A stretch of DNA of 64,000 bases, from positions 2,177,001-2,241,000 of the forward strand of contig NC_064044.1 in the NCBI RefSeq assembly GCF_932526225.1, read 5' to 3'. This document shows positions 38,564-49,800 of this stretch, one piece after another. The DNA comes from Nematostella vectensis (Eukaryota; Cnidaria; Anthozoa; Actiniaria; Edwardsiidae). The translations under genes and the position numbers were made by a program. How positions within the stretch are numbered: position 1 is the first letter of the stretch; each line of letters begins with the position of its first letter. The notes below the pieces were generated by a model. It had not been told where the DNA came from. It saw only the letters and a list, made by a program, of their open reading frames with translations, and made no database searches.

Positions 38564-41500
38564 ATTTTATAGAAACTATGTTTATTGACAGTTTGTGGTC
38601 ATTTTCTTTTAATTTAAGTCCCCCACATGTACCAAAAGCTCATAAGTCAGTATTAGAGTTTACTAAATTTCATTGTGTCAGGTTCAGAGAGCTATTGAAA
38701 GCACTTACCATGGCACTGCCCCTTTAAATAGCTGTAAAAAAAAAGAAGAGAAAATAGCTGGAGGGGGTCTCTGTTGGTTTTCTTTTAGTTTTAGTTTTCT
38801 TTTATTATTTTTTTTTTCTGGGGTGGGGGGGTGGGGGAAGGAGGAATTCAGCTTAAAATTGCCCATGGTCAATTCAACCAACTAAGCAACTAGTACAAAA
38901 GATGTTGGTTTTGCAGTCTTTTATTCAATACTTTCAAGGTTATCATGCAATTCTGTAGTTTGACTGGAAATATATACTTTTTTTCTATTCATTTACAGTT
39001 CTATATGTACAGTGTGACCATAGTCATGATTACAATTATTTATAATAATTTTTACCCACTAACAGAAACCAACTTGACTGCAAAACACTCACTGTAAAGC
39101 ATAAGATATTAGGCATTTCTTTCATGTGGCTGTGAGGTTGACCTGTCAACATCTACAGGGGCCACACTCACCTCGGAATCATAGGGGTCCATAAAAGCAA
39201 GGTGTCGCAGAACCTTTCCCTGCCCTCCTTACCCTCTTTCATCAGGAACACCTGTGCAGCCGACACCCTTAGGTGGATGGGGTGCACAGGTGCTTTGGGT
39301 GTGGCCCTGAAGATGGCACAGTGACCACAAGATGTACCAGAATGAAATTGTATATACTGTAAAAACATGTGAGTAGAAAACAGTCAATAGCCATGGAGTT
39401 TTTAGTGTGTTGTACATGTTATACATGTTTTAGGATTTACCTAATTACTTACAGTATTTTTTTTAAATAGAATTTTTTACTTGTATAATATTTTATAGAA
39501 ACTATGTTTATTGACAGTTTGTGGTCATTTTCTTTGAATTTAAGTCCCCCACATGTACCAAAAGCTCATAAGTCAGTATTAGAGTTTACTAAATTTCATT
39601 GTGTCAGGTTCAGAGAGCTATTGAAAGCACTTACCATGGCACTGCCCCTTTAAATAGCTGTAAAAAAAAAGAAGAGAAAATAGCTGGAGGGGGTCTCTGT
39701 TGGTTTTCTTTTAGTTTTAGTTTTCTTTTATTATTATTTTTTTCTGGGGTTGGGGGGTGGGGGAAGGAGGAATTCAGCTTAAAATTGCCCATGGTCAATT
39801 CAACCAACTAAGCAACTAGTACAAAAGATGTTGGTTTTGCAGTCTTTTATTCAATACTTTCAAGGTTATCATGCAATTCTGTAGTTTGACTGGAAATATA
39901 TACTTTTTTTCTATTCATTTACAGTTCTATATGTACAGTGTGACCATAGTCATGATTACAATTATTTATAATAATTTTTACCCACTAACAGAAACCAACT
40001 TGACTGCAAAACACTCACTGTAAAGCATAAGATATTAGGCATTTCTTTCATGTGGCTGTGAGGTTGACCTGTCAACATCTACAGGGGCCACACTCACCTC
40101 GGAATCATAGGGGTCCATAAAAGCAAGGTGTCGCAGAACCTTTCCCTGCCCTCCTTACCCTCTTTCATCAGGAACACCTGTGCAGCCGACACCCTTAGGT
40201 GGATGGGGTGCACAGGTGCTTTGGGTGTGGCCCTGAAGATGGCACAGTGACCACAAGATGTACCAGAATGAAATTGTATATACTGTAAAAACATGTGAGT
40301 AGAAAACAGTCAATAGCCATGGAGTTTTTAGTGTGTTGTACATGTTATACATGTTTTAGGATTTACCTAATTACTTACAGTATTTTTTTTAAATAGAATT
40401 TTTTACTTGTATAATATTTTATAGAAACTATGTTTATTGACAGTTTGTGGTCATTTTCTTTTAATTTAAGTCCCCCACATGTACCAAAAGCTCATAAGTC
40501 AGTATTAGAGTTTACTAAATTTCATTGTGTCAGGTTCAGAGAGCTATTGAAAGCACTTACCATGGCACTGCCCCTTTAAATAGCTGTAAAAAAAAAGAAG
40601 AGAAAATAGCTGGAGGGGGTCTCTGTTGGTTTTCTTTTAGTTTTAGTTTTCTTTTATTATTTTTTTTTTCTGGGGTGGGGGGGTGGGGGAAGGAGGAATT
40701 CAGCTTAAAATTGCCCATGGTCAATTCAACCAACTAAGCAACTAGTACAAAAGATGTTGGTTTTGCAGTCTTTTATTCAATACTTTCAAGGTTATCATGC
40801 AATTCTGTAGTTTGACTGGAAATATATACTTTTTTTCTATTCATTTACAGTTCTATATGTACAGTGTGACCATAGTCATGATTACAATTATTTATAATAA
40901 TTTTTACCCACTAACAGAAACCAACTTGACTGCAAAACACTCACTGTAAAGCATAAGATATTAGGCATTTCTTTCATGTGGCTGTGAGGTTGACCTGTCA
41001 ACATCTACAGGGGCCACACTCACCTCGGAATCATAGGGGTCCATAAAAGCAAGGTGTCGCAGAACCTTTCCCTGCCCTCCTTACCCTCTTTCATCAGGAA
41101 CACCTGTGCAGCCGACACCCTTAGGTGGATGGGGTGCACAGGTGCTTTGGGTGTGGCCCTGAAGATGGCACAGTGACCACAAGATGTACCAGAATGAAAT
41201 TGTATATACTGTAAAAACATGTGAGTAGAAAACAGTCAATAGCCATGGAGTTTTTAGTGTGTTGTACATGTTATACATGTTTTAGGATTTACCTAATTAC
41301 TTACAGTATTTTTTTTAAATAGAATTTTTTACTTGTATAATATTTTATAGAAACTATGTTTATTGACAGTTTGTGGTCATTTTCTTTGAATTTAAGTCCC
41401 CCACATGTACCAAAAGCTCATAAGTCAGTATTAGAGTTTACTAAATTTCATTGTGTCAGGTTCAGAGAGCTATTGAAAGCACTTACCATGGCACTGCCCC

Positions 41501-44500
41501 TTTAAATAGCTGTAAAAAAAAAGAAGAGAAAATAGCTGGAGGGGGTCTCTGTTGGTTTTCTTTTAGTTTTAGTTTTCTTTTATTATTATTTTTTTCTGGG
41601 GTTGGGGGGTGGGGGAAGGAGGAATTCAGCTTAAAATTGCCCATGGTCAATTCAACCAACTAAGCAACTAGTACAAAAGATGTTGGTTTTGCAGTCTTTT
41701 ATTCAATACTTTCAAGGTTATCATGCAATTCTGTAGTTTGACTGGAAATATATACTTTTTTTCTATTCATTTACAGTTCTATATGTACAGTGTGACCATA
41801 GTCATGATTACAATTATTTATAATAATTTTTACCCACTAACAGAAACCAACTTGACTGCAAAACACTCACTGTAAAGCATAAGATATTAGGCATTTCTTT
41901 CATGTGGCTGTGAGGTTGACCTGTCAACATCTACAGGGGCCACACTCACCTCGGAATCATAGGGGTCCATAAAAGCAAGGTGTCGCAGAACCTTTCCCTG
42001 CCCTCCTTACCCTCTTTCATCAGGAACACCTGTGCAGCCGACACCCTTAGGTGGATGGGGTGCACAGGTGCTTTGGGTGTGGCCCTGAAGATGGCACAGT
42101 GACCACAAGATGTACCAGAATGAAATTGTATATACTGTAAAAACATGTGAGTAGAAAACAGTCAATAGCCATGGAGTTTTTAGTGTGTTGTACATGTTAT
42201 ACATGTTTTAGGATTTACCTAATTACTTACAGTATTTTTTTTAAATAGAATTTTTTACTTGTATAATATTTTATAGAAACTATGTTTATTGACAGTTTGT
42301 GGTCATTTTCTTTGAATTTAAGTCCCCCACATGTACCAAAAGCTCATAAGTCAGTATTAGAGTTTACTAAATTTCATTGTGTCAGGTTCAGAGAGCTATT
42401 GAAAGCACTTACCATGGCACTGCCCCTTTAAATAGCTGTAAAAAAAAAGAAGAGAAAATAGCTGGAGGGGGTCTCTGTTGGTTTTCTTTTAGTTTTAGTT
42501 TTCTTTTATTATTTTTTTTTTCTGGGGTGGGGGGGTGGGGGAAGGAGGAATTCAGCTTAAAATTGCCCATGGTCAATTCAACCAACTAAGCAACTAGTAC
42601 AAAAGATGTTGGTTTTGCAGTCTTTTATTCAATACTTTCAAGGTTATCATGCAATTCTGTAGTTTGACTGGAAATATATACTTTTTTTCTATTCATTTAC
42701 AGTTCTATATGTACAGTGTGACCATAGTCATGATTACAATTATTTATAATAATTTTTACCCACTAACAGAAACCAACTTGACTGCAAAACACTCACTGTA
42801 AAGCATAAGATATTAGGCATTTCTTTCATGTGGCTGTGAGGTTGACCTGTCAACATCTACAGGGGCCACACTCACCTCGGAATCATAGGGGTCCATAAAA
42901 GCAAGGTGTCGCAGAACCTTTCCCTGCCCTCCTTACCCTCTTTCATCAGGAACACCTGTGCAGCCGACACCCTTAGGTGGATGGGGTGCACAGGTGCTTT
43001 GGGTGTGGCCCTGAAGATGGCACAGTGACCACAAGATGTACCAGAATGAAATTGTATATACTGTAAAAACATGTGAGTAGAAAACAGTCAATAGCCATGG
43101 AGTTTTTAGTGTGTTGTACATGTTATACATGTTTTAGGATTTACCTAATTACTTACAGTATTTTTTTTAAATAGAATTTTTTACTTGTATAATATTTTAT
43201 AGAAACTATGTTTATTGACAGTTTGTGGTCATTTTCTTTGAATTTAAGTCCCCCACATGTACCAAAAGCTCATAAGTCAGTATTAGAGTTTACTAAATTT
43301 CATTGTGTCAGGTTCAGAGAGCTATTGAAAGCACTTACCATGGCACTGCCCCTTTAAATAGCTGTAAAAAAAAAGAAGAGAAAATAGCTGGAGGGGGTCT
43401 CTGTTGGTTTTCTTTTAGTTTTAGTTTTCTTTTATTATTATTTTTTTCTGGGGTTGGGGGGTGGGGGAAGGAGGAATTCAGCTTAAAATTGCCCATGGTC
43501 AATTCAACCAACTAAGCAACTAGTACAAAAGATGTTGGTTTTGCAGTCTTTTATTCAATACTTTCAAGGTTATCATGCAATTCTGTAGTTTGACTGGAAA
43601 TATATACTTTTTTTCTATTCATTTACAGTTCTATATGTACAGTGTGACCATAGTCATGATTACAATTATTTATAATAATTTTTACCCACTAACAGAAACC
43701 AACTTGACTGCAAAACACTCACTGTAAAGCATAAGATATTAGGCATTTCTTTCATGTGGCTGTGAGGTTGACCTGTCAACATCTACAGGGGCCACACTCA
43801 CCTCGGAATCATAGGGGTCCATAAAAGCAAGGTGTCGCAGAACCTTTCCCTGCCCTCCTTACCCTCTTTCATCAGGAACACCTGTGCAGCCGACACCCTT
43901 AGGTGGATGGGGTGCACAGGTGCTTTGGGTGTGGCCCTGAAGATGGCACAGTGACCACAAGATGTACCAGAATGAAATTGTATATACTGTAAAAACATGT
44001 GAGTAGAAAACAGTCAATAGCCATGGAGTTTTTAGTGTGTTGTACATGTTATACATGTTTTAGGATTTACCTAATTACTTACAGTATTTTTTTTAAATAG
44101 AATTTTTTACTTGTATAATATTTTATAGAAACTATGTTTATTGACAGTTTGTGGTCATTTTCTTTGAATTTAAGTCCCCCACATGTACCAAAAGCTCATA
44201 AGTCAGTATTAGAGTTTACTAAATTTCATTGTGTCAGGTTCAGAGAGCTATTGAAAGCACTTACCATGGCACTGCCCCTTTAAATAGCTGTAAAAAAAAA
44301 GAAGAGAAAATAGCTGGAGGGGGTCTCTGTTGGTTTTCTTTTAGTTTTAGTTTTCTTTTATTATTTTTTTTTTCTGGGGTGGGGGGGTGGGGGAAGGAGG
44401 AATTCAGCTTAAAATTGCCCATGGTCAATTCAACCAACTAAGCAACTAGTACAAAAGATGTTGGTTTTGCAGTCTTTTATTCAATACTTTCAAGGTTATC

Positions 44501-45546
44501 ATGCAATTCTGTAGTTTGACTGGAAATATATACTTTTTTTCTATTCATTTACAGTTCTATATGTACAGTGTGACCATAGTCATGATTACAATTATTTATA
44601 ATAATTTTTACCCACTAACAGAAACCAACTTGACTGCAAAACACTCACTGTAAAGCATAAGATATTAGGCATTTCTTTCATGTGGCTGTGAGGTTGACCT
44701 GTCAACATCTACAGGGGCCACACTCACCTCGGAATCATAGGGGTCCATAAAAGCAAGGTGTCGCAGAACCTTTCCCTGCCCTCCTTACCCTCTTTCATCA
44801 GGAACACCTGTGCAGCCGACACCCTTAGGTGGATGGGGTGCACAGGTGCTTTGGGTGTGGCCCTGAAGATGGCACAGTGACCACAAGATGTACCAGAATG
44901 AAATTGTATATACTGTAAAAACATGTGAGTAGAAAACAGTCAATAGCCATGGAGTTTTTAGTGTGTTGTACATGTTATACATGTTTTAGGATTTACCTAA
45001 TTACTTACAGTATTTTTTTTAAATAGAATTTTTTACTTGTATAATATTTTATAGAAACTATGTTTATTGACAGTTTGTGGTCATTTTCTTTGAATTTAAG
45101 TCCCCCACATGTACCAAAAGCTCATAAGTCAGTATTAGAGTTTACTAAATTTCATTGTGTCAGGTTCAGAGAGCTATTGAAAGCACTTACCATGGCACTG
45201 CCCCTTTAAATAGCTGTAAAAAAAAAGAAGAGAAAATAGCTGGAGGGGGTCTCTGTTGGTTTTCTTTTAGTTTTAGTTTTCTTTTATTATTATTTTTTTC
45301 TGGGGTTGGGGGGTGGGGGAAGGAGGAATTCAGCTTAAAATTGCCCATGGTCAATTCAACCAACTAAGCAACTAGTACAAAAGATGTTGGTTTTGCAGTC
45401 TTTTATTCAATACTTTCAAGGTTATCATGCAATTCTGTAGTTTGACTGGAAATATATACTTTTTTTCTATTCATTTACAGTTCTATATGTACAGTGTGAC
45501 CATAGTCATGATTACAATTATTTATAATAATTTTTACCCACTAACA
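38564..45546. repeat. Long run of S bodies, alternating dimer
   Basis: S bodies alternate strictly between two spellings: TTATTTTTTTTTTCTGGGGTGGGGG (shortened: T-rich, GGGGTGGG; near 38.8, 40.7, 42.5, 44.4 kb) and the form with GGGGTTGGGG (near 39.7, 41.6, 43.4, 45.3 kb). This gives a dimer of about 1,852 bp. The last body is cut by the transposon at 45546/45547. Confidence 0.93.
45545..45546. repeat. Target-site duplication CA, left
   Basis: CA, matched by CA at 57151-57152. Uninterrupted satellite units have a single CA here. Confidence 0.7.
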
Positions 45547-46450
45547 CCCATGCAGAAATTTGAGTATGTAAAGGGGATGTAAAAGGTATGTTGTTTGATA
45601 CCATTTACCTACCATATACTTCCTAAAAACATACCCTCTACATACCAACTTGGAAGGCATGTAATGGGTATGTAATACATATGAAAATTGGACATAGTAA
45701 AATATACCTTTTACATAACCAAAAGCGACCTTGATATTGAAGACCTTGGAGTTATGTAAAAGGTAAGTGTTAGGTATGTAAATTGTGTGTAGACGGTATG
45801 TAATGAGATATCATTTACATACCAAATATTTGCTGAAAACATACCTGTTACATACCAATTTAGGTGGTATGTAATTGGCATGTAATACCTATCAAAATTG
45901 GACATTGTAAAATATACATTTTACATAACCAAAAGCGACCTTGATTTGAAGATTTATAGTTATGTAAATGGTAAGTATTAGGTATGTAGATGGCAAGTAA
46001 AATATATATAGTGGGAACCATTTACATATCAAAAACTTGCTAAAAACATACCGATTACATACCAAAATGCTACTGTTAAATGGAAATTTACATACCCATT
46101 ACATACCTAAAATGTACCTTATGGGTACATAGCTCAAGGCTACCTTAAAAGGGCATGGTATAGAATTTACATAGCCATTACATACCCAAAATGTACCTTG
46201 AACATACCACAAATGCTACCGTTAAATGGAAATTATTATACCCATTACATACCTAAAATATACCTTGTACATGCCACAAACATAGCTCAAGGCTACCTGA
46301 AGAAGGCATGGTATAGAATTTACATAGCCATTACATACCCAAAATGTACCTTCACAAATAATACCGTTAAATGGAAATTTACATACCCATTACATACCTA
46401 AAATGTACCTTGGACATGCCACAAACATAGCTCAAGGCTACCTTAAAATG
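45547..46450. repeat. Left subterminal repeat array
   Basis: Two tandem patterns. From about 45590 to 46065 a unit of about 202-212 bp is repeated 2.5 times (anchors GGACAT...AAAATATAC at about 45690 and 45899, and ACATACC clusters). From about 46073 to 46445 a 146-bp unit is repeated about 2.6 times (GTTAAATGGAAAT at about 46075, 46221 and 46367). Both are full of TTTACATACC or its complement GGTATGTAAA. Such arrays are the usual binding sites of the accessory protein in CACTA elements. ORFs in this stretch are by-products of the repeats. Confidence 0.85.
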
Positions 46451-46827
46451 GCATCGTGCCAATTTTACGTACAATACATTATCTAAATGTGTCCCATAGC
46501 TAAAGGGATAACTTGATATAAGCGACTGAGCCAAGCAGCTAGTCTTTCCTTGTTTGTAAGCATATCAATAAAACGCCCCTGCAACATGGTATCTATGCCT
46601 CTACATGTCACACGCAAAATTTAAACCCAAAGAACGTTGTATAACACACTTTATGCGCAAAGTAAAACTAAATTGTTGCTTAAAGATCAATAAGATTACC
46701 TGGAACTGCTAAGCTGCAAAGGTAAAGTTACTAACCTGGAAATCACTGGAAATGTTTAATTGATTCCTAGATCGGCACATAATCTCGATTCACAAAAAAT
46801 GACTTTTTTGATTACTAGTTCGAATTG
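46451..46827. other. Downstream flank of the BEN gene
   Basis: Unique sequence between the left subterminal array and the poly(A) signal of the BEN-domain gene. I see no gene, repeat or RNA in it. Confidence 0.5.
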
Positions 46828-46833
46828 TTTATT
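46828..46833 (-). promoter_or_regulatory. Poly(A) signal of the BEN gene
   Basis: AATAAA on the minus strand (GATAATAAACAATTCG), 46 nt after the stop codon of the reconstructed gene. Confidence 0.6.
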
Positions 46834-46878
46834 ATCAAATATAAATTTAAAAAAATGGTAAAAACTATGCCAAAGTTT

Positions 46879-49800
46879 TCAATCAAGCAAAGACTCATCT
46901 GCATCGTAGTCATCATCATCATCATCAGGAAGACTAGGCAGACTTGGCAGATCATCTTCACAAGCTGACTTCCGTGCTGCTCTCCTCAAGTTTTTTATAC
47001 TTAGGTTCATGGCACTTGTGATGCCTTTTTTACACCCGTCTGGGAGGTTCTGCCTCGACGCATATGCTATTAATGTAACAAAAAATCACTTCGCATTACG
47101 TTTGTTATTATCGTCATTAATTGAGTTATTCAATATACCAAATATTCGCGGTACCATAACTTCACCTGATGCGAAAACAATTTAATGTGGGAAAATCAAA
47201 ACTTAGCTTTTCTCACCTTTAATAGTGGTTATAATTTGCTGGTTAAGCAAATTTCCCACCTCCCCCTGCTCAGAGATTTTTCCCTCGCGCCTTTCTTCTT
47301 CTGAAAAAAACGCCTTTAAAAGGCGTGTAGCCAGCGAGGACTTGGTGTGTGCGGTTTTGCACAATGCAAGTGCTGTCCTCGAAAGGAAGACACCACTGCC
47401 CGCAACTAATTCAACTAACTGCAAATAATGAAAGAAAAAAAAAACGTTCAGTACCCAAAATAACATATAGTTCATAAAACGACGTCAATAATACTTGAGT
47501 TATTTTTTTAAATATCGTATCAAGTACTCGCGATAGGACAAGCTCTTGCTTTCACGGGCAATTGGAAATAGTTAGTTGTCATTTGAACAAAGTCGGCGGC
47601 TACTGAGTGATCTGATTAGTAAATTATCATTGTCAAGCGCTGGAAAGTCCCGGCTGTTGCGAATCGGGACTTCCCGAATTAACAAGCGAGGACCACTCAT
47701 AGCCACTGACTTCGTTTGAATGGCAGCTAAGTATTTCAAGTCGCCCAAGAAAATCTATCTGTGACCTGATGCCCGTAAGGTTGGATTACACCTCACACTC
47801 ATTTTTATTTAAACTTTTTTAAACTAAAGACTTATGTTCAAGGCTGACTAATAAACCCTGCACTGTTCTCAAATTCCTGTATCCATCCTTATTATTACCT
47901 TTCTCGTTGCCGCTTCTGCCTCACTCATCACGCCTACCCGCCCATCATTTACTTGTACATTTGGTACTCGAAGCTCATTTCCTAAAATCAATGACAATTA
48001 TAAAATGATCTCTATATCATCAGAAAACAAACTAGAAGAGGATGGCGTAAACGTGGAAAATGATCTCTATATCATCAGAAAACAATCTAGAAGAGGATGA
48101 CGTAAACGTAAAAAATAATTTTTCAACTAAAAGGACAGAGAGGAAAGATGCAAGATAACTATTTTTTAGCTCAATATTTTGCATATAAGCTCCCTTTTTG
48201 TCGGAGAACAAAATATCAAAATTAAAAATGTAACTTACGCTATGTCTTGAAAGATATTTCAAAGGCTATCTGTGAAAAAGCCCAACAAAATACGAAATGG
48301 CGCCCGTTTTGACCCATTAAATTGAAAATATTTACCTTGGATACCATCTGATCTGCTCAGTCTCCTGAATCGCGCTTCCAAAGCCCCATATTTTTCCTTC
48401 AGCTCACTAAGCTCATCTCTCGTGGAAACACACATAGGATTTGGGCAAAGTGGCCTTTTTTTTGGTTCTTTCTGCGCATCTGAAATAGAAAAAAAAAATT
48501 AATAGAGCGGAAACCCTCAAGTAGAACCTGAATAAAAGACATCTGATTTTGGAGTCTATACTGAACTGTTCTTTTTACAGCAATTCTACCCTGAAAATGG
48601 GGATAATAATTTTTGATATAAATATGAAATAGAAAAGTGAAATAATGACAAAAATACTTACGCTGCGTATGTGCTGGCTTGTCTCTTGTGACTCCCTGTT
48701 GGTTAATTAAAGAGAGACTTCAAACTTGGGGATCTATACTAGTGTATTTTTATGCGTTTCAGAACCGTTTAATTGAAATTGACAAACCTTGAGTGACGAT
48801 GTTGATAAATCGCGGGAGGCCGACTTCTTTGAAAATAGAAATGCGGTTGAAAAAATTTTATAGAGGTATAGAATTAAGATCCTGAACTTCTCATTCAAAT
48901 TGCGTACCAACCTGGACTATTTGTTCTGACTGATTCAGCTCGCACCCTGTGATAAACGGATGAAACGTAAATAGCTAATCATCATGAATGATCATAGACT
49001 TGAGAATACAAATTGGAGTATTCCTTACCCGCTCTTTGTGTTGATCTCTCGTTGATAGCAACAATCGAGATGTCCTATATGTACATAAACAAACATTGTC
49101 TATTATGATTTTCTATGATTTCATAAATTTGAGGATATCTCGATTCTCAGTGCTGAGAATTCTTGCTCGCAAAGTTCAGTGTACTTTCTCGCAATTCTTT
49201 ACTGGTCGTGCTCGAGGAACGGGATCTGTACAGGACCTGAAATGATCCCAGGACCCGAAACGATCCCAGGACCCGAAATGATCCCCAAAAGTACCCCAAC
49301 TGATCCTCGGACCCGAAACGATACCGAGGAGTCCCCGAAATCAACCCCAAGGAATTACGGTAATGGACAGAGGGAAAGCAGAAGAAATACTTGCAATTCT
49401 TGAATCATAATAAAGGGTTAACAGCGACTCGATTTCTAAACAACGTGACTTAAAAATATTAAATTCCAACACAATACTTCTATTTATTACATTGCCCGGC
49501 GTTAAACCCATAAACAGAGTCCAAAACAAATACACAACTTTAAATTGCTACTGAAAGGAATATAGCATAAACATAGCACAGCCTTGCTCAGATCAACCAA
49601 ACTTTTGACCTTCCATCACACTCTTAACATTTTGCGGTTCCGACACATGACTCCGACACTATAAATCTCATTTCCGGTAAACATCACCCCTAAAAATTAA
49701 TATTCATCTGACAACCAAACATGTATTTCACCACGAAATCCTTGTTCTTACGAGCGAATATTTACCGACACATTTTAGGCAGCCGGTTTGGCAGAGAAGA

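Larger units (their letters stand above)
1..45546. repeat. Macrosatellite array, left part
   Basis: Head-to-tail tandem array of an S body of about 926 bp, with a second segment L of about 2.36 kb present after some S bodies. Distances between equivalent points are 925-927 bp for S alone and about 3,283-3,298 bp for S+L. The first S+L is 3,565 bp because it holds an extra MITE. Twenty-eight S bodies and eight L segments lie in this part. Copies look about 98-99% identical by eye, differing by scattered substitutions and by lengths of A, T and G runs. No rRNA, snRNA or recognised protein gene was found inside. Confidence 0.97.

Noticed and set aside
45711-46401. ORFs in the left subterminal array
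   Set aside because: They are translations of tandem repeats with tyrosine/threonine patterns and no family match.
48032-48262. 76-codon minus-strand ORF before BEN exon 11
   Set aside because: It lies over the tandem duplication in an intron; no splice sites fit the gene's phase and the composition is AT-driven.
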